A DNA stretch of 64,000 bases from Tritrichomonas musculus (taxonomy: Eukaryota; Parabasalia; Tritrichomonadida; Tritrichomonadidae): the NCBI GenBank assembly GCA_039105265.1, contig JAPFFF010000001.1:1798001-1862000 (forward strand), read 5' to 3'. A program made the translations under genes and the position numbers. Shown here one piece after another: positions 48,794-59,595 of this stretch (the stretch's first letter is position 1; each line of letters opens with the position of its first letter). The notes below the pieces were generated by a model. That model searched no databases, was not told the DNA's origin, and worked only from the letters and a program-made list of their open reading frames with translations.

Positions 48794-50185
48794 CTATAAT
48801 AAGTTATATTCACATTTTAAATTGTAAAATTCACAACTTTCTTTTTCAGATTCAGAATCATGATCTTCTTCATCATCATCTTCTCCTTGATAACAGCTGA
48901 AGTGCATTTGTTGTGTGAATTTGACGAAATCCAACCATGTCTTCTCATTGTTCATCAGTTTTTCAGTCATTCTCAAGAATGTGAATTCTTTCATTCCTTT
49001 ATTCTTCCATTTCAAGATTTGGTTATATGCGTCCCAATTGTAGCACTCGATAGCGTTTTCACCTTCAAAACTCAGGCCATTTTTAGATGCAATTTCAAAG
49101 ACATCACTCACAAGGCTTTCAGGATCAGAGGATGAGTATTTATCTTGTCCACGCATTTCGAGACATGTGAAACAAAAATCGACTTTTTCTTCTTTGAACA
49201 TTTTGGCGATTTCTGAATAACCGTCATTTCCATTTGTGTTATAATAACCTGCTGTTGCTTCTGCGCTTCTTGCTTCATTCAAATATTGCCAATGGATTCC
49301 AGCAACCTTTCCTGAGATTTCGGTGTTTGGAAATACTTTTCGTGCTGTTTTCAAGACATTTCTTCCATGCTCGATCAACTTTTGTGAGTACCAACTCAAG
49401 AAGAATTTGCCATATTCAGTCTTGTATCCTGTTGTCCAGAACGTTGGACCACCTGGATACACATTGTAACTGTCGCCAATGTCATTTGGTGGCGATGTCC
49501 ACTCTGGACGACCTGCTTCTTTTGCATCTTTTGCAAACATTTCTTTGAACATTTCATCGTAGCACTGGAACGAGCCACTCGCTGGATATTCCCATCTTGA
49601 CAACAAATACGAAGGATAACGAAGTTCGCCACATGGACCGAGTCCAACTTCAATTTTAGAGATTGTTTTACATTTGATGTACTTTTTGAAATGCTGATTG
49701 AAATTGATCATGAAGTCTCGATACATTTCGAGCGGTGTTCTTTCGCCAAGCTTGACATTGTCGTATGAGAATGAGATGTATTCGTTGTTGATTTGATTGA
49801 ATCTGTCAACAAAATATGGCTTGATTTCATGTTCGAATACAAATTTGGGAATTGGAATGTGAACAGTGTCGCCAATGTTTCCACTGCATTGATGGAAACT
49901 TAGAACTGGAAGAATTTTGAGACCAAGTTTGTGCATTACTTTGAAAAGTTGATCGTAACCTTGCCATCTATATTTGTTGGCTGTCTTTTCAACAAGTCCC
50001 CACCAAACATCAATCATAACTCCATCAATTCCTCCTTCTTTTAATTGTTCACACCATTCTGTGAATTTGTTTAAGTAAGATGGTTTTCCTTCACCATTGA
50101 TGACGTCGAGAGGTGCCATGACATAAACATTGCATCTGCTTTTGCTGATGTTGTTGAATTTACTGTTGTTGTTGTTAACTTTCAT
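48794..50185 (-). CDS. Beta-amylase (GH14)
   Basis: 463 residues, intact, releasing maltose from the non-reducing ends of starch or glycogen. GH14 landmarks in order: VMAPLDVINGEGK, GGIDGVMIDVWWGLVEK, LSFHQCSGNIGD, GLGPCGELRYPSYL with the predicted acid Glu187, AGIHWQY, and FEGENAIECYN with the predicted base Glu376. There is no signal peptide, so a cytosolic glycogen-degrading role is likely, though other trichomonad amylases are secreted. The C-terminus ends in an acidic Asp/Glu/Ser tail (EDDDEEDHDSESEKE) followed by two late cysteines, which is not part of the catalytic fold. An initiator-like TCATTCC lies 2 bases before the ATG. Confidence 0.93.
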   Translation of the reverse strand: MKVNNNNSKFNNISKSRCNVYVMAPLDVINGEGKPSYLNKFTEWCEQLKEGGIDGVMIDVWWGLVEKTANKYRWQGYDQLFKVMHKLGLKILPVLSFHQCSGNIGDTVHIPIPKFVFEHEIKPYFVDRFNQINNEYISFSYDNVKLGERTPLEMYRDFMINFNQHFKKYIKCKTISKIEVGLGPCGELRYPSYLLSRWEYPASGSFQCYDEMFKEMFAKDAKEAGRPEWTSPPNDIGDSYNVYPGGPTFWTTGYKTEYGKFFLSWYSQKLIEHGRNVLKTARKVFPNTEISGKVAGIHWQYLNEARSAEATAGYYNTNGNDGYSEIAKMFKEEKVDFCFTCLEMRGQDKYSSSDPESLVSDVFEIASKNGLSFEGENAIECYNWDAYNQILKWKNKGMKEFTFLRMTEKLMNNEKTWLDFVKFTQQMHFSCYQGEDDDEEDHDSESEKESCEFYNLKCEYNLL

Positions 50186-50187
50186 TT

Positions 50188-50194
50188 GGAATGA
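50188..50194 (-). promoter_or_regulatory. Initiator-like TCATTCC before the beta-amylase gene
   Basis: On the minus strand TCATTCC ends two bases before the ATG at 50185, with a second overlapping TCATTCA just upstream. Either would give the very short leader expected in trichomonads. Confidence 0.4.
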
Positions 50195-50860
50195 ATGAAT
50201 TAAATAATGAAGTGTATCATTCTTGAGATAGATTATTTTTATTTTTATATTTTTAATTGGAAATAATCAAAAATTGATAGCTGTGTTGAATAACTTCTAT
50301 CAATTGTTTCTTAAAAAACAAAGATTTTGATAACTTTAATCATTATGTTATCAAAATTCTATTAATTATTTAAATCAATTGAATGAATTTTATTTCTTCT
50401 TTCATTGAAATGATTCATTATTATAAAGTGACCAATAGATCTCTGAATTTTTTTTACGATTGGCCAAAATTTAATTCAAAATAAAATAAACATCACAATT
50501 TTTTTGAATTCAATTCAATTAAATATTTAGTATTCATATAATCTATTTAAATATATGCAATTGATCTTATCTAATATAACATTATTGTATTGGATTAATA
50601 TTCTTATATCTCATTATCTCTTTTCTGAACTTTAATCAAATAACAGTATGTATATAATCAGAAATAACTAAATTAAATTTAATTATATATTAATATAGAT
50701 CATATATTTTATAAAATATTTTCTTTTAATTATAAACTTATTGAGATAAAAAAAATTATTAAAACCAAAAACAATAATTCAAAATTAAAAAAAAACATTG
50801 AAATTTCATGGTTGGGTTCAGAATTTGATATTGAATACTTTAAAAAAATAACTCAAAAAA
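50195..50860. other. AT-rich spacer
   Basis: About 670 bases upstream of the beta-amylase gene, with no gene, tRNA or clear repeat that I can support. Confidence 0.6.
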
Positions 50861-50931
50861 TGGGTAAGCCGTGAATCGAACACGGACCTTTTGTACCACA
50901 GACACTTATGCTACCTTTACACCACCTACCC
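50861..50931 (-). tRNA. tRNA-His (GTG)
   Basis: The minus strand gives GGGTAGG...CTTACCC as acceptor stem (one G-U pair), a short D arm (GTGTAAAGGTAGCAT), anticodon loop CTGTGGT with anticodon GTG, and T arm CCGTG-TTCGATT-CACGG. The D arm and TGTGG loop are those of tRNA-His. Only three pairs of the anticodon stem are Watson-Crick, which is weak; the gene might be slightly degenerate. A T-run follows as terminator. Confidence 0.8.
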
Positions 50932-51486
50932 TCCTTTTTATATTCGTTTTTAATTGTTTTTGTTGTGTTTAATTACATGCAAATAATGATGATTTCAAAA
51001 TTCATTATATAAACTATTGAATGCTTATGAAGTTCAATCGAAAAGATTTAAACTTTGCAAATGACAAAAAATATCTAGCATATCATACTAATCTTCACTT
51101 CTTGCTGACAAGTCATTTTATTTGGTGAAATTTCTTTATCAAAATGATGTTTTTCGTTACAAAAATAAAAAAAAAGTAAATTGAAAAAATTATTTATTAA
51201 TTTGAAGGTTTTCATGCTATTTAATCAATTTTATACATTTGATTTTTAGAAAAAGAACTGCTCACATTCATTATCAAATGCGCTAAACATATGAACAAGA
51301 AGAAATGATGAAAAAACTTTCTTGTACATCTCAAAGAATCATCAAAATGACATTATTTATATGAGTATTAGTATCGAAGACCAAAAATCAAATTAAATAG
51401 TAGCAACAATTTTTAATTGATGAGTTATCCCTATTTATTATAAATTAAAAATTGAATTAAAAATGATCGTTTTATATTTTTCATAA
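50932..51486. other. AT-rich spacer
   Basis: About 550 bases between the tRNA-His gene and the broken kinase. No gene or structure is visible. Confidence 0.6.
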
Positions 51487-52423
51487 AAATTGAATTCAAA
51501 GATTAAAGATATATCTCGTTATTTAATCGATTTTTCAAAATATGAAAATATTGAACAAATTAGTAGGGGAGGATTCTCAAAGGTGAGCATTTTCAAGAAT
51601 AAAAATAGTGATATAAATGAAAATTATGCTGGAAAAGAATACTAAAGAATGAATATAAATCGAAAAGATCATCTATCTTTTTTAAGAGAAATTCATATTC
51701 TCACATCTAACTATCCCACTATTTTGAAACTTGAAGGTTGGTGTGTAATTGATAAAATTTTCATTTTGACTGAATACATGACCAAAGGAACATTAAATGA
51801 CAAAATTAATGATTCATCAATTAGCTGTACTGCTGAATTAACACCAACACAAAAACAAATTATTTTATACGGTATTTCCAATGGCGAATATTTACATTCT
51901 AAAAAAATCATAAATGTCGATTTTAAACCATCAAATATTTTGTTAGATAAAAATTTGTGTCCTAAAATTTCCGATTTCAACTTATCTAAATTCATTTCAA
52001 ATATCGATCATTTATATGATTGTAGTCATATATTTGGCACATTTCGTTTTATTTCTCCTGAAATATACAATGAAAAACCATATAACAGTAAGATTGATGT
52101 TTTTTCTTTTGGAATTACTGCTTACGAATTAATAACAAATCAGCCCTTTAATATAGAAGATCTTGTAGAAAATGAAAATGATACCAATATAAGCAAAGAA
52201 CATATGAATTAGTCAAGAAATGCATTGCAGAAGATCCAAAATAAGACCAAGTTTTAAAGATATTTCTGATTAGCTTAGAGTCCACAAATTATACGGTGTA
52301 AATGAAGAAGATTTTGAGAATCGATATCAAAAACGTCACTTTTTTGCATCTGATACTCGATTATCAGTTAACAAATCTGATATCGAGATTATCGATTATC
52401 AAGATATCAGATATGAAATGTGA
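51487..52423 (+). pseudogene. Protein kinase, broken by stops and a frame change
   Basis: The N-lobe reads YENIEQISRGGFSKVSIFKN (glycine loop GGFSKV) and NYAGKEY (lysine motif AGK), but there is no ATG in frame before it, and a TAA at 51643-51645 cuts it off. The frame then runs from 51649: FLREIHILTSNYPTILKLEG, VIDKIFILTEYMTKGTL, NVDFKPSNILLDKNL (HRD position reads NVD), ISDFNLSKF, FRFISPEIYNEK, and KIDVFSFGITAYELI. After 52210 the C-lobe continues in another frame (ELVKKCIAEDPK, PSFKDISD) with stops. It ends with an open tail, KLYGVNEEDFENRYQKRHFF to DYQDIRYEM, at 52423. At least four breaks. Confidence 0.8.
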
Positions 52424-52601
52424 TGTGAAAATAATTGTAAACATGATATCAATTACCGAGATCTCGAGATCTCAAGCAGATTTATCTTTTTTTATAATTT
52501 GTATTTGTGATTTTATAATATTTAAAAATATATAATATAATGTATTGATGTTTATTTTAAGATTAAAATCAAAAAATACATTCTTTTTTTATGAAATATT
52601 T

Positions 52602-52661
52602 GAGATTAAAATACGATCATATATTTATCAAAAAGTTTAATTGAAAATTCTGATATCAAAA
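52602..52661 (+). repeat. Direct repeat copy left of the small unknown gene
   Basis: About 60 bases (GAGATTAAAATACGATCATA onward to GATATCAAAA), repeated with few changes at 53629-53690. The two copies bracket the gene at 52836-53525. Confidence 0.65.
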
Positions 52662-52685
52662 GCTGAGAAAAAAAATTCTCGATCT

Positions 52686-52778
52686 CTGAAAACGATCTCG
52701 AGAATCTGTGTATATTTATGTATCGATATCAAAAAGTTAATCAATTATCAATCTCGAGAATCGGAGAATAACAAGTCT
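52686..52778 (+). repeat. Dispersed CTCGAGA repeat, copy A
   Basis: About 93 bases containing GATCTCGAGAATC twice and TATCAAAAAGTTAATCAATT, ending GGAGAATAACAAGTCT. It recurs in inverted orientation at 54791-54882. A looser relative ending GATATAACAAGCCCCTACC lies at about 55525-55636. Confidence 0.65.
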
Positions 52779-52835
52779 ACTTAAGTTTATCAAAAAGAAA
52801 AAAGAAATTTTATTTTAGGTTTTTTGTTTTATTCT

Positions 52836-53525
52836 TTAGAAATTCAAGATTTTCTTTGATATGATATCGTGGTTATCTTTTAGAACTTGAAGGATTTCAT
52901 CTTGAAATGGAGCATAATTAATGAAATATTGATCAATCATACGAATTTCATCTCTTCTCATTTTTCTAAATCCTTTGATTTTTTCAACAAGAATTGTGTT
53001 ATGAATATCTTTAACAAATTCTTTTTTGAATTTCTTTTTTGAAGTAAATCTAGAATAAAAATCTTTTTTGAATTTTTTTGTAGAATCCGAAAGAAACAAC
53101 TTGGTTTTAGGTTTCCTATGACGATCCCCAAACAAATTGCTCTTTTGGTTTTGATTATCATCAAGCCATGCTTCGCATGGTTGAGAGTTCGATTTATTCT
53201 CAAATGAATCAAATTGTTGATCTTTTTGATCAAATTCATTTGAAGAACAATGATTAACATCATTATTATTATTATTATTAGAATGTGAATATTGGATTAC
53301 TGATGTGTCATCAGGTTGATTTCTGTTTGATTGTGAAGTGTCATTAATATTTTCACATGTTTCTTGAAATGTTTCATCATTATCAGGTATATCACATGCA
53401 TTTAATGGTTCTGGTTCAAAAAAGTAATAATCATTATAATTACTCCAATAGGATTCACTTTGGCAATCCTCTGAGTTATTAAATATTTGATCCTGGAGCG
53501 GATCATATGTTAAATTGTTGAACAT
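52836..53525 (-). CDS. Small Asn/Asp-rich protein with basic C-terminus, unknown
   Basis: 229 residues, not recognised. Residues 1-120 are acidic and Asn/Ser-rich (NNNNNNDVN run), probably disordered. Residues 140-229 are basic and helical (STKKFKKDFYSRFTSKKKFK; EKIKGFRKMRRDEIRMIDQY), which could bind nucleic acid or fold as a small helical domain. There is no signal peptide or membrane helix. The gene is bracketed by ~60-bp direct repeats and then by inverted copies of the CTCGAGA repeat, so it may belong to a mobile or duplicated segment. A random open frame is possible but unlikely at this length and composition. Confidence 0.6.
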   Translation of the reverse strand: MFNNLTYDPLQDQIFNNSEDCQSESYWSNYNDYYFFEPEPLNACDIPDNDETFQETCENINDTSQSNRNQPDDTSVIQYSHSNNNNNNDVNHCSSNEFDQKDQQFDSFENKSNSQPCEAWLDDNQNQKSNLFGDRHRKPKTKLFLSDSTKKFKKDFYSRFTSKKKFKKEFVKDIHNTILVEKIKGFRKMRRDEIRMIDQYFINYAPFQDEILQVLKDNHDIISKKILNF

Positions 53526-53628
53526 TAAAAGAGCTTCACGTTTTATAAAATGAAATGATTTTCTAATTTTTATGAATTTGGATTATTATATAACTTTTTA
53601 ATTGTCATATTTAATTTTTTTGAATTTT

Positions 53629-53690
53629 GAGATAAAAACACGATCATTTATTTATCAAAAAGTTTAATTGAAAATTTGGATATATCAAAA
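53629..53690 (+). repeat. Direct repeat copy right of the small unknown gene
   Basis: Matches 52602-52661, sharing TTTATCAAAAAGTTTAATTG and most flanking bases. Confidence 0.65.
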
Positions 53691-54790
53691 AAATTTAACT
53701 CTTTAAATGACATGTTTTTCGATTATTTGCCGTATATTTTTCAATTAAAATTTGTTTGAAATAAACGAATGATGCCTTAGCCTTTCGGCTGTTTTGTAAA
53801 ATATGGCTATTTTGTCGTTGATTGAATAGCTTTTTTAACAAAACTTCTACCTCACCGCAAAAGTGCAACCTTTTGAATACTTTACATATAAAAATCTTCA
53901 AGTACGGCATATGCCATATGGCCTAAATGGATAATGATGCTTTCAAATCTTTCAATCAATCATGAAAGATTATAAAATCGTTTATGTTTTCCATTTTTTT
54001 TTTTTTTTTTAAGTAACTTATATTATATTTTAAAAATTTTGATTATAATATGTGTATATTTTTTATATGAATGGTTAATAAAACAAATTATAAAATGGAA
54101 TTATGAATATTTAACAAGAATTGCATTTAAACATTTTATAAATCATTATATGATATGATTCATATTATATTATTATGTTAATAAAAAATTTATAATACTA
54201 TAACCAATAGCAATACTAATATAAAAATTACATTTTTATATATTGCTAACATTTATAAATGTTTTATTTAATCATTTGCTTTTTTCTTCTTTTTAATGAA
54301 ATATGAGAATTCTTAAAGGATTTAAATCCTTTCATCATTGTTATAATTATTTCAATATTGAAAAAAATTGAGCTATTTAGGTATTAGATGTCTTGTTTTT
54401 GAAATAGACATATTTTTGTTCACTTAAGCAACTCTTCTGTTTGATTTTTAATGAATAAACAAATAAATAAATGTAAGTGTCATTTTCCTCATAATTCTTT
54501 TTTATCTTTAAATTTATTAGTATTCTTTCAAAATATTGATATCTACCTTTTTTATATATATCAATTAAAATTATAAAAAAAAAACAAAAATTCCAAATGA
54601 TATCAATCTCAAGATAAGATAAAAATATAATTAGATTTTAATATTATAAATATAGGGGTGATATTTCCTCATATTATACCTTCTTCTCTGATGATGAAAA
54701 GAAATTTATTGTTTTCAAATTGCTCATTCATATGTATATTTGAAATCTAATTTTAAAATTGTATGTATTTGACAAACTAAACTTAATGTA

Positions 54791-54882
54791 AGCTTGCTAT
54801 TCTCCGATTCTCGAGATCGATAATTGATTTACTTTTTGATGTCTATAAATAAATATGACATGATTCTCGAGATCCATTTCAG
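54791..54882 (-). repeat. Dispersed CTCGAGA repeat, copy B (inverted)
   Basis: The reverse complement matches 52686-52778 over nearly its full length, including both GATCTCGAGAATC blocks and the CGGAGAATAGCAAGC end. Confidence 0.65.
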
Positions 54883-55813
54883 AAATATTATTTGCTAATA
54901 TGAATATTATCTGGTAGATAGGCACTTTTTCTTAAATTTTAATTCAATTTTTTTGAATTGATATTTGGCATAAAAATATCTCATTTAATTAAACATACAA
55001 AAAGCAATTTAATTAGAAAATATTTGACTCTCTATGAAAATAAAGGCCATCAGTTAATTTCAATATTAACTTTTTTGATCTATTGAAGAAATTTTTTTGG
55101 TAATTTGGAATTTTTTATTTTCTTTTGAAATAAGAAATAGGCATAAAAAAATAATATTTTGCTTTAAAGAGCTTAAATTTTTGGTAGAAGTAAATTATAT
55201 CCTGTTTTTTAGGAAATACATTAAATATAAAAAATTAAACTGGTTTTAATCTGGCCATAATGGCGCTTGTTGAAGATGATTTTTATTTTTTTGCAGAATT
55301 GATTTGTGGATAATAAATCTTTTTGCAGAATTCGATGTCAATTATTTTCAATTTAGGATATCAAACTTAAATGAGAGACAAATCGTACTAGTAACTTCAA
55401 AGATATCATAATAATGGTGCCTCCATGTTCAATAATGGTTTCATTAGGATTTAATAAAATTTTCGCATAATTTTAGATTTGAAATTTGCATTTTTCAAAA
55501 AGTTCTTATTGGATTTATCAAATTTTTTCTCGATATTTGATATCGAGATGATCGATTTTAAAATTAATAACTTCATTTTCAATATCAATCAACCTACTGA
55601 TAATTGATATCGATTATCGAGATATAACAAGCCCCTACCCCAACTGGCTACCATTTTTTTGTATTAATATAAAAGTTCTCTTCTTTTTTCATAATCTGAA
55701 GTGTCAATATATATTCATTTGAAACAATTTTTTTTCTTCTCCAAAAAATTTCCATAATTGAATGCAAAATGATCGTAGCTAATTCATAAACGGCTTGATT
55801 CAAATAATAATAA

Positions 55814-57136
55814 ATGAATTACTCCATCAACTATGTAAATATCAAAGATTTTCCATTTGGAAAATATGAAAATGACTTTAACTTTATTGTTAATGGCAAG
55901 AAATACCCAACTAGTCGGTTTGTTGCAGATATCTTATCACCTATAATCAGAAAAAATCATTACAATGATGTAAGTAATAATGAGTTCATTGTGGACATAC
56001 AAAACAATGAATCACCAGATTATTTTTCCGATTTTCTTCGACTTGCTACATTTCAAGATATTAAACTTGACTCAAAGCGACTTGATCTTTACTCAGAATA
56101 TTTTCTTCAACTTGGCAACATTAATGAATACTTTTACATTGAAAATATACGATCAAACGAAGCAAATGAAAAATTATCTGTTCAATTCATTCAAAAAGTT
56201 TCCAAAATTAAAATGACACAAGAATTTGATATTAAAAATGAAGTCATTCAAAAACATATCAAAAATATATCCGAACATTTTTCTGAAATCGATAAAAAAG
56301 AATTGAAAAAGTTGTCAATTGAAATTCTATCAGAAATCATTCAAAACGAAAACCTGAAAATCAGAGATGAAGATGAACTGCTCGACTTTTTGATTGAAAT
56401 TTATCAAGAAGACAGAAAATATTATCCACTTTTTGAATATATCGTATTTTTGAATGCGTCAGAAGAATCACTCAATAAATTCGTCAATTCATTTGAAATT
56501 GATGATTTAAATGGTCAGATCTGGTATTCAATTTGTGCGAGACTCCTCCCGTCATTCTTCACTGAAAAAGTGAGAAGCAGTGAAAATTATTCAGAACAAA
56601 AAAATGTCAAAAATTTCACGTATGAACAAGGGAAAGAATTCAATGGCATCATGCAATATCTGACAAGTGAAACTGGAGGAAATATTCATGACAATGGAAC
56701 AATTGAAATCTCATCAAATTCAATCAGTTTAAGTAGCCATCCTAAGAATCTAGTCGACTATCAAAATGAAAATTTTTATGATCCTTGTGATTCCAATTCT
56801 AAGAACTCTTTTGTCCTCTTCGATTTCAAAGATAAACTGGTCCAACTAACCGGCTATTCAATTAAATCACATACTTGTCGTTTTTTGAAGAGTTGGTCTC
56901 TCTCTGTGTCAAATGATGGTGAGACATGGGAAGAAGTTGATCGTCATGAAAATGATTCAATTTTGAATAAAGCCAAAAAAGTTGCAAATTTCCAGATTTC
57001 AACTAAGAAAGACAAGTACTATCGTTTCATTCGACTTCTTGAAACAGGTTATTGCTGGTATTGTGAAGAGAGATATGATGGTATGTTTGAAAATATGGAA
57101 TTCTTTGGAAAACTTCAACAACCGCCTACACAATAA
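55814..57136 (+). CDS. BTB/BACK protein with C-terminal discoidin-like (F5/8C) domain
   Basis: 440 residues, intact. Residues ~15-100 are a trichomonad-type BTB (NDFNFIVNGKKYPTSRFVAD, ILSPIIRKNH). Residues ~120-240 are a BACK-like helical region (LKKLSIEILSEIIQNENLKI; DELLDFLIEIYQED). Residues ~270-435 are a galactose-binding/discoidin-like sandwich: FNGIMQYLTSETGGNIHDNG, SFVLFDFKDKLVQLTGYSIK, LKSWSLSVSNDGETWEEVD and YRFIRLLETG. There is no signal peptide, so the discoidin-like domain is presumably intracellular. It acts as a presumed adaptor for ubiquitin ligases. Relics of the same family lie at 35.1-35.2 kb and 48.3 kb. The upstream TTCAAATAATAATAA offers a possible initiator. Confidence 0.85.
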   Translation: MNYSINYVNIKDFPFGKYENDFNFIVNGKKYPTSRFVADILSPIIRKNHYNDVSNNEFIVDIQNNESPDYFSDFLRLATFQDIKLDSKRLDLYSEYFLQLGNINEYFYIENIRSNEANEKLSVQFIQKVSKIKMTQEFDIKNEVIQKHIKNISEHFSEIDKKELKKLSIEILSEIIQNENLKIRDEDELLDFLIEIYQEDRKYYPLFEYIVFLNASEESLNKFVNSFEIDDLNGQIWYSICARLLPSFFTEKVRSSENYSEQKNVKNFTYEQGKEFNGIMQYLTSETGGNIHDNGTIEISSNSISLSSHPKNLVDYQNENFYDPCDSNSKNSFVLFDFKDKLVQLTGYSIKSHTCRFLKSWSLSVSNDGETWEEVDRHENDSILNKAKKVANFQISTKKDKYYRFIRLLETGYCWYCEERYDGMFENMEFFGKLQQPPTQ

Positions 57137-57450
57137 ATAAACATTAATTCATTTTTTCAAAGTTTTTTTATATATTTAACATTCCAATGTACTGAATTTA
57201 TTTGCAATCATCAGTTCCAGTAACTTTAAAATTATAAATCCAGAGAGTTAATCTAATTTGAGTTCAATAACAACAAAAATAACGAAGTATTTTTTTGACT
57301 TAATAATAGAAACTTTTTTGTCTTGTTGAGTTAAGAAAGCATACATTTAATATAACAAATAATTATTCTATTTCTTTGCCTTCATTCTATAAATTTTGCC
57401 TACACTCAGTATTAAAATGAATAAGAAAAATTAATTATTTATTTATTTAT
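57137..57450. other. Convergent intergenic spacer
   Basis: AT-rich 3' flanks of two convergent genes; nothing further seen. Confidence 0.6.
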
Positions 57451-59060
57451 TTAAACCTGATTTTGGTTCAATTGATTTAATACTTGATTGTTCCCTGTGA
57501 GAGAGAAGATTAGCTGTTTCAGTTGGGAAAGTTCGTCAGTTATCTGGCGATTAATTTTCAATTGCTCTTCAAACTTCTGTTTTTGGACTTCAGATTGCTG
57601 TTTTTGCTCTTCAAATTGCTGTTTTAATTCTTCAAATTGACGCTTTTGTTCTTCAATTTGACGTTTTTGTTCTTCCATTTGAATCTTTTGCTCTTCTATT
57701 CGCCGTTTTTGTTCTTCTAATTGACACTTTTGTTCTTCTAATTGACACTTTTGTTCTTCAAATTGGCGATTTTGTTCTTCTATTTGACGGCTTTGTTCTT
57801 CCTTTTTTGTTTTATCCTTTTTATGCCTTTTGCATGCTGGCTGTTGTTGATTTTTTACATCTGATGATGATTGTGGAACAACTTTATTTAGAGCTTTAGT
57901 GAGAAGCTCAACAATTTCTTGATAATCTTTTTCTTTTGCGTAATCAATGGCTGTTTTATTGATATTTTATTTTCAAAATATTATAAAATAGTATTAGTTT
58001 TAAATATTATGAAAAGAGTAAGATTTAAAAATCCAATGAATTGTATTCATTCAAATGTCTTTTATGGTGATATTAATACCTTCTTGTGCCAATAAAAGTT
58101 GAACAATTTCCTTTTGGCCAGTCTGTACAGCCCAAATTAATGGTGTAAAATAAAATACTCGCTCTATATTCCATAAAAACGACAAATAGTGTAAAAATTA
58201 ATGCTGTACAGTTGATTTTAATTCCCTTTTGTGCTAATAAAAGTTGAACAATTTCTATATATCCTCGACCTGCAGCTGAATGCAACGGTGTTACGTTAAT
58301 TTTTTTTTAATTAAATTCCATAAACAATCAACTGCAAATATCAATCTAATATTTAATTTTAAATGTCATGAATTAATTATTCATTCAAATGGATTTGCTG
58401 TTGAAGTCAATATCTTTTTGTGCTAATAAAAGTTCAACAATATCTGCATGCCCATATTGCGCAGCAAAATTTAATGCCGAATAATTAAATACTGATGTTG
58501 AATTCCATAAAAAAAATTATAAATTTAAATACAATAAACAAAAACGCATTTTTTTGAATTTGATAAATGATTTTGCGTTTAAATATTTGAGCTGTTAATA
58601 TCAATGCCTTCTTGAGCTAATAAAAGTTTGGCCATTTGTGTACGACCATGAGAAGCTGTAAGAATTAAAGGAGTCATATAAAAATGTTGAAGTTGAAATT
58701 TGATATATAATTTTAAATTTCAATAGCATAAAAAAGCTAGAATTGAATATCATGAATGATTTTGCATTCAAATGTCTTTGCAGTTGATGTCAATACCTTT
58801 TTGTTCTAATAAAAGTTGAAAGACTTCCATATGATTATTTTGCACAGCCCACATTAACGAAGTATAATTAAATGTCCAAGCTAAATTCCATAAATAAATA
58901 TTAATTAAAATAAGATATAAAAGGAAGTCTTGAATTTCAAAAGTAATTTTGTTTTTCAAATACCTTTATAATTTATGTTAATGGCTTTGTTTGCAAGAAT
59001 TCGTCGAACTGAATTGATATCACCCTTTTTTGAAGCTTCCAAAAGTTCTTGGTTACTCAT
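57451..59060 (-). pseudogene. Ankyrin-repeat / coiled-coil gene with stop-bearing spacers
   Basis: It reads from an ATG at 59058-59060: MSNQELLEASKKGDINSVRR, then ILANKAININ, followed by a stop. Five ankyrin units follow at intervals of about 150-200 bases. Examples are NYTSLMWAVQNNHMEVFQLL, TPLILTASHGRTQMAKLLLA, YSALNFAAQYGHADIVELLL, TPLHSAAGRGYIEIVQLLLA and TPLIWAVQTGQKEIVQLLLA. Most end in a variant of G-I-D-I-N-x-x-x-I and a stop. The spacers between them (~85-100 bases) are similar to each other (ATTTGAATGCAAAATCATTC; TTTTTATGGAATT). The end (about 57975-57451) is an ankyrin cap KTAIDYAKEKDYQEIVELLT, a basic patch (KRHKKDKTKK) and a heptad-like coiled coil of repeated EEQKRQIEEQKRQ. It is either a decayed gene or a gene with small unrecognised introns; see findings. 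Confidence 0.6.
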
Positions 59061-59154
59061 AATGCTATTTAATAGGAAGGATAAAAAAAAAAAAAAAATA
59101 TCGGCCCTTGCAAAAAGTTAAAATACAAATCTAACTTTTTCTAAATGGCAATTC

Positions 59155-59185
<31 letters not shown>

Positions 59186-59595
59186 AAATATACCAAAAGA
59201 ATTGCGAATTAGAGAAAGATTTACTCAGTCAATGAATGTTATCCGAAATAGTTTGCAAAATCGAAATTTTAGAAAGCAGTTAGATACAAATAGGGAGTTA
59301 AAATAAAGATAATTGTGATCTTCCGGTATTTCTAACAAATATTCACTTTTTTATCAATTTATATCAAAATTTTGAACAAATTGAATTTAGAGCTATTCGT
59401 TGAGTTAATATCAAATCGTTTTTAATTGCAAATTTGTGTAATATTTAGCATGATTTTTTTTTGTGGATGCTCATCATTTTTGCTATTCCAGAATGAACAA
59501 ATGAGTAAATTTTGATGTCCAAGAAAACAAGCAATCAATTATAAAGTGCAATTTCATTTTATATATTGAAATCAACAACATCTAAACCTATTATT
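59061..59595. other. Spacer with a long A-run and a possible coding relic
   Basis: A pure A-run of 28 bases occupies 59156-59183. Directly after it, 59184-59306 is open on the plus strand and reads LNIPKELRIRERFTQSMNVI then RNSLQNRNFRKQLDTNRELK before a TAA. This looks coding-like but has no start and no recognisable family. The remainder is AT-rich and featureless. Confidence 0.35.

Larger units (their letters stand above)
53526..55813. other. Long AT-rich spacer with dispersed repeats
   Basis: About 2.3 kb. It contains the second direct repeat (53629-53690), a CATATGCCATATGG near-palindrome at ~53909, copy B of the CTCGAGA repeat (54791-54882) and a related segment at ~55525-55636. The short open frame 53695-53910 has no start context or recognisable content. 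I see no gene. Confidence 0.6.

Noticed and set aside
53695-53910. Minus-strand open frame of 71 codons
   Set aside because: It has no recognisable content, and its start lies in a near-palindromic AT-rich segment; no support as a gene.
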